The notes beneath the pieces are model-generated. The model saw nothing but the letters and a program-made list of their open reading frames with translations. It did not search any database and had not been told where the DNA came from. From Datnioides undecimradiatus (lineage: Eukaryota > Chordata > Actinopteri > Lobotiformes > Datnioididae): a stretch of 64,000 nucleotides of DNA. The stretch covers positions 534,501 to 598,500 of the forward strand of contig WARS01000043.1 of NCBI GenBank assembly GCA_008933995.1, given 5' to 3'. This document shows, one piece after another, positions 37,753 to 51,570 of the stretch (the first letter of the stretch is position 1; each line of letters begins with the position of its first letter). Both the position numbers and the translations under genes were made by a program.

Positions 37753-38673
37753 CGCAACAATAACTGCTTAATAATAACGATGAATACCAGGAACTAAAAA
37801 CATACATTTACTGTTATGCTGTGACTCACTCTTTTCTAAGTCAATGCAAAATCGCCCTTTCTGACTCTTTCTTGTGAACGGCTGGAGATGAAACTCCCAA
37901 AAAAAAAAACCCACAGTCAGTGCAATTAATTAGAACCAACTGCACGACAAGCAATTAATGCAACGCTTAGTAAAGCACATGCAAAGTACCTTTTCACAAA
38001 TCGAACGCAGATGACCAGTGTGCCACATGAATAAAAGAAAGAATTCCACAGAAAGGAATAAAAGCTAAAACATCACATCAAAGAATTTGCCACCTTTTTA
38101 TTGTGACATGGAGGAGTTGTGGTAAAACATGATTTACTGGCAAAATGCGAATTTCCACGGGCCCTTCACTTCAATACGGAGACTTTTAATCAATTACAAC
38201 CTTCGTGTGCGTCAGTTGTTTCATGTTTGTGTCTCCTTAAACTGATGGAGGGAAGCTGAAGCCTTATCCCTCTTCCCTCCCCTTTTATTTCTCTCCTTTC
38301 CTTCCTCTCTAATCCCATCTTCCTTCTTAGGATGTCAGGCTGTCCAAGAGCCTGCTCAAGGCACAGACCGAACACGATAATTAAACTGACGCTGGTTAGG
38401 CTAGAAAGCTGTGCCTGTGTGTGTGTGTGTGTGTGTTTTCATGCATGTGTGTGTTTGCGTGCATGTGAGTGTGAGGGTTTCCTACATGTCTGTGCATGCC
38501 CATGTAAACTAGAATGTGCGCAAACTGTCACAATGAATCTGCGTATGATGGGTGTGTGCCTGTTTACTGATGCCACTTCTGTCTGTGCGTATGCATGTGT
38601 GTCTTACAGCTGCTATACATGTGAACGTGTGTGTGGACGTTTAATGAGGCTGTCAAGAGTGCAAAGTCAAGGA

Positions 38674-38675
<2 letters not shown>

Positions 38676-38724
<49 letters not shown>
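38676..38724. repeat. (TG)n microsatellite
   Basis: About 24 TG units within a wider TG-rich zone (38410-38725). Confidence 0.95.
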
Positions 38725-38725
<1 letters not shown>

Positions 38726-39045
38726 GGAATACGTGAGATGGGATGAAAGGCTGAGCGTTGGTGTGCTCGAGTGCGTATGAGAGAAACTGTCCTTTGAGTC
38801 TCTCACTGCCGACTGAGCTGGTCTGCATGGGAATATGGCCGTGTGGTGAAATATTAAAACACAGTTCTACTTTTCAGAGCGTTATGGAGTCAGACAGTCA
38901 CTAAAAAATACAGAAGATGGAGAGGTTGAGAGCAAATGAAGAGGAGGAAGAAAAAATACATTTGCTGGAGACTGAAAATCCTGTTCAGATTTTAATTACT
39001 GTGTTTATAATAAGTTATTTATAATTGACTAACCTAAAAAAAAAG

Positions 39046-39070
39046 GTGTCAAAGCAGTTTGCTTTGACAC
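39046..39070. other. Short perfect hairpin, 11-bp stem, 3-nt loop
   Basis: gtgtcaaagca-gtt-tgctttgacac. It is followed about 120 bp on by a second inverted repeat, ggattcagca (39193-39202) with tgctgaatcc (39234-39243). Both lie in fam13b intron 1. Possibly parts of a decayed foldback element. Confidence 0.5.
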
Positions 39071-42000
39071 TTTGGATATATAATTCTCCTTCTTTGGTGA
39101 TGCTGATTAAAAACTTGTGTATTAGGGCACCTGGTTCATGCACTACATCGCTGTGAGATGTAACAAAAATAGGATTTGAGAGCGGTTTAATAGGATTCAG
39201 CAGGATTTTTTTTTTTTTATTGGGGGGATTTGATGCTGAATCCAATCCCATAAAGCATCCAACCCCAATCCTGCCTACAGTAGTTTGACTTTAAATTTCA
39301 GACTGGTTGGTCTAAATTGTTGTTTCGAGGTTCAGGTTCTTTTTTGTGTCCTTTCTTTTCTTTGATTCATTGTTATGCCGGACGTTACACGAGCCTCCGA
39401 CCTACTTTGGTGGTCTGCAACACCTCCATGTCAAGAGAAGCAGGAGTAGTAGATGCAGACAGAGACAAGGACTGTCATTGTGAGAAAATACTGAGTTGTG
39501 AGACTTTAACTTTCCTACATGAATTTTTCCTTCTCTGCAGATTTCTGTGCATCTCTCCCCAAAACAAGCTTATTCCTTTTAAAGTGTAAAAGGGATTTGC
39601 TTTAGCCTGTTAGATACATCTATCTTAGCAGAACAAGTAAAATCTTTAAATCGTTACAGTGTGCAAGGCTTCTCAAACAGTGTTTACTCAGTTAATAGCA
39701 ACAGATAGTACAGCTCCAGCCAAAAACAGCATTTTTATTAGTTTTGGCAAATGCCGCGTGGAAACACATCGCTGTGCCGTGGTATGAAAGCTTCGAGCTC
39801 TAAATTCTGCAGTTTGTGCAATGCTTCAAATGTTTCAGAGACAAGGAAAAAGCTGTATTAACGATTTTTGGTGCAAGTGAAAAACAAAGAATCCATGTAC
39901 GCCATAAGTCATTTACCATTTGTGCAGACCTAAATGGTTTTTTGGTACCATAATGGAAGAGAGTAAAATCCACGGTTAGAATTGACTGACTGACTAAATC
40001 TTTTCTGGCTAATATAAAACTTAAATCCTCGTCAGTCCTTTTAAGCACACTAAATGCTATTACCTCATTTGGTGGGACAGCAGTGATTCAGGTACTCCTT
40101 TCAGTGAATGTTTCTTTGGTGTTCAGCTTAGTGAATAATGCTCTCAGTTATTTTATTTTGAAGATCATATAGGGCTGCCACGCAGATTCAGCCAACTGTC
40201 CTTTAAAGATCATTACGTAATATAGGACATTTAATTTCAAGCAGATCTACAAGGTTGCTTCTAGATCTATACATGTTCTCTAACCGAAGCTACTGAGCTA
40301 CACAAAAAAGTCTATTTACCTTTTTAAAGCACAGGCAGCGCTGTGATTTCTTGTATTAATGCTGTGTTATAATTAATTCAAATTTGACAAATGCATTTGT
40401 ACGAGTCACTGGTGCGTATATCGCTTTGCCAGCATGGAAGAAGTTAAACTGAGTCACAGCACGTCAGTGGTTTCTCAGCTCGACAGCTAAGAGATTCTTT
40501 TTGGTACGATTCACGTTCATCAGGCCTAAATGAAGTGGTCCGTCACTTGCACTAACCGGGTGCACGACATCTTTTTTCCCCAGTTTCCCCATCAACTGGA
40601 AACAGACATGGCTTAGCCGGCAGGTGTCCAGGCCTCAGTATGACCTCAGCTAAACCCCAGCAGAATTAAACCGCACCTCCCACTGATATAAGTCATTTTA
40701 TCGTAGCTTTTCCACAAATCCAAAATTATTATTCCAAATAATTTTTTTTTTCCATTTTAGGCACTAATACGGCAATTACTTTTAGTGAATACCTGCTAAG
40801 TTCTCTGTTTGAATAAGCCTCTCGACGGCACAAATGAATAAAGAATATTCAACTATACAATTCTCTATGTGCTCCTGGCTGAAGAACTGAACGATTTTCA
40901 GGTTTTCGTTGCGTAGGCTTATTAAAAGGGGGCTTCAGGAGCCTTATGTTTGCTCATAAAGATTGCCGAGCCCTCTGAAGGCATTCGTCAGCCTCTATTC
41001 TTTCCAAAACCAACTGAACTGGCACTACTAGGTCCTAAGCCTCTTTAAAAGCTAGAGAAAATCCCACTATTGGAGCTGAAATGCTTGTATTGGGTCAGGG
41101 CCTTTACTGTTGAAATCAAAGAAAGGTACCCAACACCAGCTAGTGTTGTTCTCTGCAGACTGGACACAAAAACCCTTACTTCTACATATTGTTGAATAAA
41201 ATGAGTGAACAATATCAGGGCCTAGAGCAGAAACCTTTAAAGCAAGTGTGGTCTGGTTACTGCCAGGCTCAACACACTTGAGATTCAGCAGACAGATGAG
41301 GACAATGACACTGTGAGATTAGGAAACTCAATGTTCCCAAACCAGTACCTTGTCTGCTGTGAAAACTGACCCTAAAAGGCCTCCGTAGTGAGGATTTGGT
41401 CAGTAATGGAACGATCTACAGTGTCACCGTCTGTGTGTCTTAATCCCAGATATCATGCTTGACAACCTACTGCTCAACAATGAGGGACATTGTTAAGGGG
41501 AATAGAAGAAAGTTAAGGCAGCGCTTGAAGAGACAGAAAGAAAAAGAGTATGTGAAAGAGAGAGAAAGCTAAAAAGGACCAGAGGGAAAAGTGGCCAACG
41601 GATAATATGAGAACAACACAGAGGAAAGTATACAAGGGGAGACTCGACGAAAGGACAAGACAGTATATAAAGCCAAGTTAAAAAAAGTTAGAAACCTCAT
41701 TCATTTCACTTGGGCCACTGTGTTGACGTAGCAGTGGCACGGGCAGGGAGGCTTTTGCCAAAATATGTTGTCATCTGTCAAAGATGCAGGCGCACATTTC
41801 TGGTAGATTACTTTGTAATGTGAAACGGTAATTCTTCTGTTTACACAGCGATTGTCTAGACTGAATTAACTGCGGCATGAGAACTTCCTAGAGTTTTAAA
41901 ATTCTTTCATAGCGTTCGAAAAGTATGCAGTGTCTGATACTCTTTAAGATTCATGGACGTACTCGTCAAACTGGCATTTTTTTAAAATAACATTTAGTGT

Positions 42001-42408
42001 CTGACTAGCACTCAAAGCAATACACCCGCACCAGCACAGCTCCTTGCGTTTGTCTTTGGAACAGTGTAGTTTTCAGGCTGAACACACAGGAAGACTATGG
42101 TCCTAACTAGTTATTAAAGACAGATGAGTGAAGGGAGCACTGTGCAGTCTTAATTTAAGCTTCATAATTTTGTTTTATCCTGTAATACTCAACTTGTACA
42201 AAGGTTAAGATGAACATGAAAGAAAGCAGAACACAAAGTCTATCTGCAAATCTGTACCCATCTTAATTCACTGCAGGTTCTGAGTAACGGCTCTACCACA
42301 ACGGTGGCGACAGTAAATTTAAATAAGCCTACTATATATCAGATTTCAGTTACTGTTCTAAAGGCAGCACCTGCACACACCCACAGATGAAGAAGGATCA
42401 GTAGTCTG

Positions 42409-42475
42409 CAGGGTGGCAGCGGTTAAAACAAACGTCGCTTAACAGAAAGGTCACAGGTTCAATACAAGCAATACT
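42409..42475 (+). mobile_element. tRNA-derived SINE remnant
   Basis: The segment has a tRNA-like head. An A-box-like ggtggcagcggtt is followed by aacgtcgcttaacagaaaggtc and a B-box-like ggttcaatac (42455-42464). This is the pattern of the widespread fish tRNA-SINE heads (GTGGCGCAGTGGTTA...GGTTCGA). No tail or target duplication is evident. Confidence 0.5.
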
Positions 42476-43189
42476 GCCCAGCACAAAACAGAAAGCATTT
42501 AGAAAAGAACCAGACTCTTCACTAAAATTGGTGCAATAACATCGGGAATAACCTACACTGATGTCCTGAATAATATAATTTCAACTGAAGGATCCCTTTC
42601 CCTCATACGTTAAATATTAATAATTGAAATAACCACTGTAGATGTAAGCAAAACCCTGTGCCTTGACAAATGGAAGAGAACATTCATATTTTATAAAGAC
42701 AATTTTATATGCATCACATATGAGAACAAAAACCCTGTTCTGATTACTCTGTGAACTGCCAAATAGCCTCAGTTCCATCAAAACAAAGTGCACGACCCAA
42801 AAGAAGATTAAATATTCACAAGAGGTTATAAATAAATGAGCAAATTTCCTCCAACTTGCATCATGTTGTTAAACCCCGAAAATAAAAGAGATTAAAGGAG
42901 TTAAACTGTGCACAGTCTATCGCCACTTGCAAAACTGCCGTGGTCAACCGAAATCAGGGAAGTAGAATGTCCAGGGAAGTGGAAGACAGAAAGGTCAGAC
43001 AGCAGGAACCCACTCAGATGTCCGTGTCAAAGCGTAATACGCCCAGGGATGGAATAAAAGTGGAGAAGAATGTATCAAAGTACATCTATATCAGCTGCAC
43101 AGGTTAAAATACAATGGAGAAAATATTCTTTGCGTGCAAACAAACAACTCCCTAGACTTTTGAGTTGATCGGATCTGTTGAGCGATCTA

Positions 43190-43211
43190 AAAAAAAAAAA
43201 AAAAAAAAAAA
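43190..43211. repeat. Poly-A tract
   Basis: An uninterrupted A run of about 22 bases. It could be a retroposon tail, but nothing recognisable precedes it. Confidence 0.8.
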
Positions 43212-43500
43212 GGTAAAACAAGCAGAAAAACACCTTTTGCCAATAGAGAAAAACCCACTGAACTCTGATCTCTGGCCCGAGTCTCCACAAAACAATCAGG
43301 GAGAGAATGAATGACTGCTATTTCTGTATTTGACGACTGTGTTGGGTTAATGGGTCCGTTCTTAGCAAATGCATCCCGTGACCCTGACAGAATGCAATAA
43401 CTTCCTTGTTCTTTTCAGTATGAACATGACCCGTCACATCCAAACAAGCACACACCTAAAAAAAAAACCCCAGAACAAACACAGCATGTAGAGGTGATGT

Positions 43501-43560
43501 AGAGTAGAGTAAACTTTACTGTCCCTGAGGGGAAATCTGTCTTGGTCACAGCGATACAGC
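43501..43560 (+). mobile_element. Fish LINE/SINE 3'-tail fragment
   Basis: aaactttactgtccctgagg and ggaaatctgtcttgg match the dispersed fish 3'-tail module (ACTTTATTGTCCCxGAGGGGAAATTxGTCTTGG) that I recall from many teleost introns. It is diverged. The parent family cannot be named securely. Confidence 0.5.
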
Positions 43561-43701
43561 CCATTGCTTCGCATTAAAAAAAACATCAGAAAACATGTAA
43601 ATAGGGTTTGGATCTGCATGAGCATAGAGAAATTAAAAAAATCCATCAATTCCATCAATTATTCAACATATGACTGAGATTCCTATCTGCTTTGTCACAA
43701 C

Positions 43702-43763
43702 TTAGAATAGACACAGCGTGACTGGGCAAGTATAAATGACCAGTCACGCTGTGTCCATTCTAA
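43702..43763. other. 24-bp inverted repeat (hairpin) in fam13b intron 1
   Basis: The arms are 43702-43725 (ttagaatagacacagcgtga + ctgg) and 43740-43763, 23 of 24 paired, around a 14-nt loop. In the minus-strand (fam13b sense) transcript the one mismatch becomes a G-U wobble, so the stem is fully paired. It may be a small foldback transposon remnant or a structured intronic RNA. Pairing does not extend beyond the arms. Confidence 0.7.
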
Positions 43764-46734
43764 CACAGCAGTTCCTGGAAAGAACAAATACAATTAGAGC
43801 CAACCAAGAGAAACAAGTACGTGACTGATTTACCGTTTGTAGCCTTATTGTTGGTAGATTATTAGGCATCATCAAGAGCGTTGTCAGTGTATCTCTGCGA
43901 GTCGGCCAACAGCTAGATTCTGTTGGGCAGGGCTGCACTGTGGCGATCGCAGCCATTTTAGCTAGGGGTGTGAAACCGTGTGGAGGATGGAACAAAACCT
44001 CGTCGCATTCAGAGTTTGCAGATAAAAGTGCTCCTGATGGCTCATGTGACGTGGTTTGTTGCTGTGGAGGAAGAACGATGACGTTCATGGTGTTCATGAT
44101 GTTCATTCCTCTGATGTCGAATGCAAAAACACCAAGAATTTGCTTTTTGGAGAGTCCAAAAAGATAAAGACATTCTGAGAAAAATGTTTAACACTTCTGC
44201 GGTTCTCTTTTATTTGACATTTGTGCATTTGATGCTATGGTGACAATGTGCACAACACTGCGATTCTGAACCTGAAACCAGCTCATTTATGCATACATAC
44301 TACTCATAACGTGTCAACTTGCAGAAATGAAATTAATTTTTATATCACATTAGGTCGGGCAGCCATTCAGGATGTGTAACTGATTTGCAAGAAGCTGTAT
44401 AACAGAAAGTCATTAAATAACCTGCTTAATATGAAGTGAGTGTTTTATGATTTAAGTGCAGCATTTATCAACTATAAACACTTGTATCCATCCACTGTTT
44501 ACAAAACATAAATAGATGAGGGTTCAGCTGAAAATGAAAGCCAGTGGCCCAAAGGATTCCCATACACACAGAGGAAACACTACTCCTAAACCCTAAGGGT
44601 AAGTGTCCTAAATGTTGACCCAAAACCTGCTTGTGCACATTTCATGCTGTCTACTATTAGCAGCGAGCCCTCGTGTTTGATTTACGGTGGTAAGCTGGAG
44701 GTGAGGACAGAGGGCCACCACGACACTACGGTCAAAAGTAAATACACAACGTGCAGGCCGTGTGCATAACAATAGGAGAGCAAGTTTACGTTTGGCTGTA
44801 ATAAACACACAAAATCTGTGGGGCTAAAATCTAGGCGTTACCCACCACATGCAGTTTCTCCAAAAAAGCACTTTCACCCAAAATGTTTGGGATTCTGACT
44901 AAACAACTCAATTTCTTGCTCCAGACAAAAAAAAAAAGATACAGAAAAGTGTTTGTATCTGTGCAATATGCTTAGCAATTTACAAAAGGTTAGTGAATAA
45001 TAAAGCTTTCAAGCCAGGTGATATATGCTATATTTGTTGAGGCCTACTGGATTTTCAATTAGTGCGAGTAATACTTGGCTGCATCCTGGTAACCTAGTAG
45101 GGAGATGCAGAACAACTAAACTCCAATAAACCAAACAAACTGCATGGCATTGGTCAGAATTCAACAACCTCTCCAAGTAACACTGAGGCATGTGGGCTCA
45201 TAATTTAATGTAAGCCAACTCTGAACTGCAGCCAATCTCTTTGTCTGGCTGACAAGTGTTTCCTGTCTCTTGACCTATTTACCTATTTGTGAGTTCGCTT
45301 AGACAAAGGTTGTCCACACAACCCGAATTTTCAAGCTCCCAACCATCTTTACTGATGCATCATGTTTGACCTATAAGACATTTATGCAACCATCCACACT
45401 AACAGAAAGCAAGCTACAATTATAACTGAAACGCACGTTTGTCCTGCACAAGTGCACAACTAAGGTTGAATGTGCACACATCATCCCTTTTTGCTGTTTC
45501 ACTTTATTTATCATGCAATGCTACTCCCTATGCAACCTATTTGCTTGTCTATGTGTACTGTTTTCACAATGAACTCTGTTACATGCGACCTCATTACTGC
45601 TGTCATTTGTCAATAATTAGTTGACTTTGCTATCTACCAAACCTACTTCTAATTGGGGGTAAACTGCTTGCAGACAACAGCAGACACAAAGGGATATTAG
45701 TAAGGATTGAGCAACAGTATAAGAGGGAGACTGCAATAACATACAAGAGTCGAAATGAGGGAATAACTACAGTGAGTTGAGGAAACCATTTACCACATCG
45801 ACTTAACACTAATTGTTTCAGGTTGTTTCGGGTAATTCCGCAATATTTTGGCAAGACTGGAATTTTATTCTGCCCTTAGTGGTAGAAAATGAAGTGATTT
45901 GAGGTCAAGAGCTAGTACAAGGAATCAAACTAATAGACTAATTAGTGCTAAATCAATTTTTAATTCGAAGGTGCAGAGTTTTACTTTTGATTGCCACCAG
46001 GTCTGTGTGATATTGTGGGTCAGCATTCGCTGCTCGCAGTTTTGAAATCATGGTGTCTTACAGGCAGCTATCAGCAGGTCGAGTCAGGCCGGGAGGCGTG
46101 GATGCAGATGGATGAAAGCAAGAATAAAAGAGGGGAGACGGCTTTATGGAGGATAGAAAGGGCATCAGAAAGAGAATGGCAGAGGAAGATTAGAGGAGAG
46201 AAAGCAGCGGGGTGACACAAAGTGACAGGGGGAAAAAGGGTAGGTGAGGTAAAGAGAAGCAGAGAGAGAGAGCAGGGGGAGAAAACAGGCAGTAAAGTCA
46301 GTGTTTGCCCTTGAATCGGTAGCTGCAGTTCACTGCCCTAGCCTAGTTTAGCTGCTCCTCCCAGGCTAGCCCTGTCAGTGATAAATTAATAAGCACATGT
46401 CTTCGGGGGACGGGCTTTTTCAGGCCTTGTTATCTCCATCTCTAGCAGCAGAATTTTCCTTTTATTTATTTGAAAGATGTTGGGAACATCCAGCAAAAAT
46501 AATGATCTTTTTTTTTTTTGAAGACCTTTTCTTACGTGGTGTGTAAAAAAGGGACTGAAAACGCTTAAATAATCCATCAAACTACTCATCCCAAATTTTC
46601 TTCAACTATTTCGTTGAATCCTTTAGATCTGATGAAGACTTTCAGCTTGTTCCATGTACTAGAACCAAGCCAGCCATCATTATTTGTTATAAAGCTGAAT
46701 TAATGACTTCTGTTTGCATAAAATAGTCATTTTA

Positions 46735-46910
46735 AAAGTTGACAGTTGCTTCCAGGTTGGTGAAGATTTGCTGCATTTCATTGTTTTCTATGATATTAAA
46801 GTGAATATGGATGGGTTTGGACAGTCAGTCAGAAAAAGGAGGCAATCTAAAGACTATTTTTCAAACCAAACAATCAATAATCCAAGAAAATAATCTGCAC
46901 ACATGGTGAC
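46735..46910 (+). repeat. Dispersed AT-rich teleost repeat, best copy
   Basis: ttccaggttggtgaagattt gctgcatttcattgttttc, later tgggtttggacagtcagtca and gaaaataatctgc, follow the order of a repeat found throughout teleost genomes (GTTCCAGCTTCTCAAATGTGA..TTTGGGTTTTGGACTGTTGGTC..ATTAATCGAGAAAATAATC). Its transposon class is unknown to me. Confidence 0.5.
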
Positions 46911-49900
46911 ATTAAAAATCAGCCAGAATCTCTCGCGTCTATATCTTTTTGTACCCAGTTAAAAAAAGTAGCTAAGCTATATTCAGCAACCCCACACTTC
47001 CTATGCACGCTGTACAGGTTCACCCCAACGCAACCAAAGCCTTCTGCAGCTAGCGGTTAATTGCCACAATACGCTTCTACTGCCAGGGTTAAGTGCCCCA
47101 TTTAATAGCATTTGCTGAAGGAGGAGGGAGTTTCTCTGAACTGGTGATCCTTTAGTCTCAAGCCTGCTTCAACGCACTCAAGTTTATCATAGTCTCCAGC
47201 CTTTCATGTCGCTCTCCACAACGTTTTTAAGAAGGCCTGACTTCTCATGCGAGCGTTCTTTAGGGAAAAACAGTAAAATAGGATCCATTCTTTACTGACC
47301 TGAGAGGCTGTGACACTGTGAACAGCTTGAACGCCTACAGTGGAAACAAGTGCAGCTCTGTGCTGGCCACTGTGGGAGTGAAGCATTTTGTTCGGGACAT
47401 TTGCATGAAGTTTGCTTGGTTGCTATCTGGGTGAACGTTCACGCTGGTTCTTTTTTCTCCCCTTGTTTCTGCTTATTGACTCTACCAAGTAACCAAACTT
47501 TTTTTTCTACACACACAAAATTTTTTTATCAGTACTATTCCTTATTGAGCTCCTCATTAAATGTATGGTTATGACATTTATTTTTATGTGGGTTCCATAT
47601 TTTGAGAATCTATTTTTAGTGGTTTATCTTTCCGTAAACAAACCCATGCCCTTGAGTGAATATCACTTCATTAGCGATGTTGATGTGCAACACAGTAAAA
47701 TATTCAAGTTAAAAGGGAATTTTTAGCAAACATTATATATTTTCAGTGTTGCTCTGCTGATGCCCCTCCAGAAAAGTTTTAAACTCTCAAGAGAGTCTTG
47801 TTTATAAGGCCTTGTAATCGTTTCTGTTGGCCCTTTAGTATTCAAGGTCACAAACACACGTGTTCCTAGGGCTCATACTGATTAATGTTCACTGGTATAA
47901 GTAATTAACTGGTTCATGGTCAACGTGCCGCATAGGGAAGCAGTTTATTGGTTTCAAACATCTAACCTGTGTCAAATAAAATCCCAAACAGATTGAAGAC
48001 ATTAAATAGTATAAAAGTGAGTTTCATTCAATTATGTTTCGTTCCACACTGTGTTACAAAGGAGCTCTGTCATCATTTTTAGCACCTGGGCTTGAATCAC
48101 ACTGAATGTGTTAAAAGCATTATCTATGCATCTATCAGGGGTGTGGGTGTGTGTGAGGGGGTGGGGGTGTATTAACCATATTAACAAGCTCCCATAGTAT
48201 TAATATTATCTACGCTAAAATCCAGTCGGAGTTTTGCACTTCTTGTCAGCTATTTAATCTTGCCAATAAATAAGTTCTAAAAATGTGCCTATGACCAGAA
48301 AAATCTGTTTATTCATATGTAGGGTTGTAACATTACAGTCAGCTGAGGATGCATAACACAGGGGCCATGATACTTTTAAGTTTAATAGTTAATCTTTATT
48401 TAGGCCCGAGGCATAAAATGTGCACAAAGTGTTTCACTGTGATTCACAACACTGAACAACGATTCGAGGCCACATCAGTGCATCGTGGATTAAATGTGAT
48501 CCAAAACCTTAGCAGTCACTTGGCCCAGCCTCCTCTGAGACAATGACATTGAGCTTTATTGATTTAGTATTGATCTAAATCACCTCTCTCTCTTGCGCTG
48601 TCTCATACTGATGGAAATTTCCAGACCACTGCACACTACAACACCAGCCAGCATGCTCCTGCCTTTGCTGCATTAGAAAAATGTCCCTCTCCATATGTTG
48701 TCTTTATATTCTGTACATGCCTGACAGCTCTACGAAAGCACTGACTGAGTGCAATGAGGAAGTGAGACTACAGTGAATCAATGAGGAAATCCCGAGCCTC
48801 TGGTTAAGTCTCATTGAATAAACCATCTCTGACTATTATACGTAGATTGAATGAGACTCAATTAGCGCAGAATAGCTCACGCAGGATAGTGCAAGTCTTG
48901 TCATTTCCATCTGTGTTTGTGTGTGTGCCTGTGTGTAAACAATAGATCAAAACACCAGCTGTGAGAGTACACTGACAAATGAGCAGACAGGAGAGCATGC
49001 AAACAGTGACCAAGCACACTGACAGTGCAGTTTGAAGGATTTCACACAGCATACAGGAAGTAACACTTAATGTTTCATTCCAATATTTCAATTTGCTTAT
49101 TTTTAAAATTTATTTAATAGAAAAAGTGAGTAAATGGGCATTTCTACATTTTATATAAAGTACCAGGGGCTTTCTTATTACACTAAAGTTTTAAAATATC
49201 TTGAAATGGGAAAGCAGATTGAATCATACAATAATGGAGCCAGACTTCATATGTTGGCTATGGCAGTTTGTCATTCTGTATTTCCAGTCATGTGACTTTG
49301 ATTGCTGTGCAATCTCTCTGTACAGTCACAGATGACCTTAAGTCTACTGAGGACATGTTCTCACCCTGAGATTACTTCAGTGCAACCTGATGCACAGCAT
49401 AGGATGTTTCCAACTGCCTCCTTATACTCAATCTGTGGTTTTCTGCCTCTGGTGTAGAGCAAAAAAAAAAAGTCCAATTATACAGAAACTTACAAGCATA
49501 ATAAAGATTACGAGCTTCTGTCTAATATCTACAGTAAAACTGAGAGCTTGTCTGTACAAATCCCCTGCCATTACCTAGTGACATCCTTCTGGCAGAGAGG
49601 AGATGACGTCAGCATCGGCCCCAAGAATCCCATTTATCTACTAATAGGCTCCACAGATTAGAAGCGGAAAGAATTAATCCAGGCTAGATGTAAATATCTA
49701 GTTTAGATGGGGTAATAAAGGTAGAATTTTAATTTTATATCGTGATATGGTCCATTATGCAGAAATTTCATTAAAAAAAGAAATAGACTGGCAATGTCTG
49801 TTTGGTAATCCAATGAATTAAATACCTGACAAGGGGATTTAATTAAGTTGGTGCCAAATCCTATAAATCCAATGTTGCCAAAAAAGCAGCCTTACTGATT

Positions 49901-50114
49901 TGCGACATCACCTGCAATGACTTAATGCAACCTCAGATAACCAATAAACAGCTTCCAGAATAGAAACCGCATGTCAATATCTTTTCCAGTTTCTCTGAAA
50001 ATCTCATCATATGCATCATCATTCTGTCTAAATCTGATCTGGGTCCATAATAAAACCTCAGCAAAGCAAAATTTAACCAAAGTGCAGTGCTGTCAAGGCA
50101 AAACGAAACCAACA

Positions 50115-50222
50115 ATTCTTTTGATTATCAATGAATCTACAGATTGTTTTCTCAATTGATTAACTGTTGGATTTGGAAATATCAACAATTAATCAATTAA
50201 CATTTCCATCACAATTTCACAA
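50115..50222 (-). repeat. Dispersed AT-rich teleost repeat, fourth copy (inverted)
   Basis: atgaatctacagattgtttt ctcaattgattaactgttgg is the reverse complement of the element's end (AATCGAGAAAATAATCTGCAGATTAAT). It is followed by a local inverted repeat, ttgattaactgttg with caacaattaatcaa. Confidence 0.45.
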
Positions 50223-51334
50223 CACAAAGGTTTATATCTTCAACTGCAATGGACTACGACACTTTTGAATATATTTATGGTCCACGATTTGGAGGCACAA
50301 TGCTCTTGTGTGCCTTCTCTCTGATATTCCTAGGGAAAGATAACAACACATGAATAAAAGATTTTTTTTTTTCTCCTGAACAAGCCTTTGTTATTTCAGC
50401 TGCCTAATGGACTATCTCCATTTACACAATCTTTGGGCCAGGTCAGTGCCACACTGCGTGAAAGTGCTTTCGGCCCATTTTGGCTTAATGTACACCAGAA
50501 GATAATGCTTCAAGGCTTTTCGTTAGATACTGACATGTCTCCTTTCCTTTGTAGTCATGGCATTTTTGTCCTATTGCACTGCTTTTATCACTCCTTGAAA
50601 TTACTTTGATTTACGACTGTCAGGTCATTCTTTTCACTCATTTTATCTTATCGTGCAAACGAGCAAGAGTTAAATACTTAATTATAAAAGCTAATTATAC
50701 TCTAGCCAACAAAAGGTGAGATTAGGAAACATATTTCTATACAGGTGTGAGCACAGGCAGACGGATTAAATCTGGTGAATTTCTGGCAGTGTGGGTCCAG
50801 CTTACGGAGATTTGGACCATATTTGGTTTGGCTTGGCCCCTGTCCACAGGGTCTAAAACAACCACTCACTGACCTGGCAACAACAATCCCACACTGCAGG
50901 CAGCTGTGTGGTTATGACACTGCTGTGACTGCTGTGTGTGCGCGTGTTTTCCTTCCATATAAAAACTATGGGTCGTCTTACGTACACGGTCTTATCTCAC
51001 ACTGCGGGAGGCTGGAGAGTTTTGACACTGTTGGTATGTGCATACGTGAGCCCGTTCACATAAAAGGCAACAGGTTCAGCTGAGGTACACTTAACCAGAA
51101 TGAATGCTAATCATGGCAGTGTCTCACTGACCTTGCATTTTTATTCGAGTTTTGCCACTGAGTTACCTTAACAATTACAACGTGCCTGTTTTCAGCTGTG
51201 GTTTTAACAGGATTTCAGCTTTGTAATGTTTAGAACTTCATTCTCAAAGCAAGGTTCTCAAACACACTTGGAAACCCGTTTACTAAGCGCAACTAACTAA
51301 AGATGAAATAATCAGTCAGACAAGAAGTTATAGG

Positions 51335-51475
51335 AAATTCATTATCAACTAATTTGATAATCATTTCGGTGATTTCATAAGCAAAAAAACCCCAAACTCA
51401 TCAACTTCCTAAAAGTAAGAATTTTGCTGTTATTTTGTCAAATTAGTGTATTGGACATTTTAGGCTTTACTGGAC
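51335..51475 (+). repeat. Dispersed AT-rich teleost repeat, third copy (partial)
   Basis: gataatcatttcggtgattt, then cttcctaaaagtaagaattt tgctgttatttt, correspond to the 5' half of the element seen at 9776-9985. Confidence 0.4.
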
Positions 51476-51537
51476 AGGGCAGTGTAGAGGCAAAAAAGAA
51501 AGAGCGGTTTTGACATGCAACAAATGTCCCCAGCTGG

Positions 51538-51540
<3 letters not shown>
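51476..51540 (+). mobile_element. Fragment of a dispersed fish repeat ending at a microsatellite
   Basis: gacatgcaacaaatgtcccc followed by agctgga matches the common fish module GACATGCAxCAAAGGTCCCCxGCTGGAxTCGAAC. It is cut off by the (ATT)n tract that starts at 51538. Confidence 0.35.

Positions 51541-51570
<30 letters not shown>
51538..51570. repeat. (ATT)n trinucleotide repeat
   Basis: Eleven ATT units directly after a repeat fragment. Confidence 0.95.
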
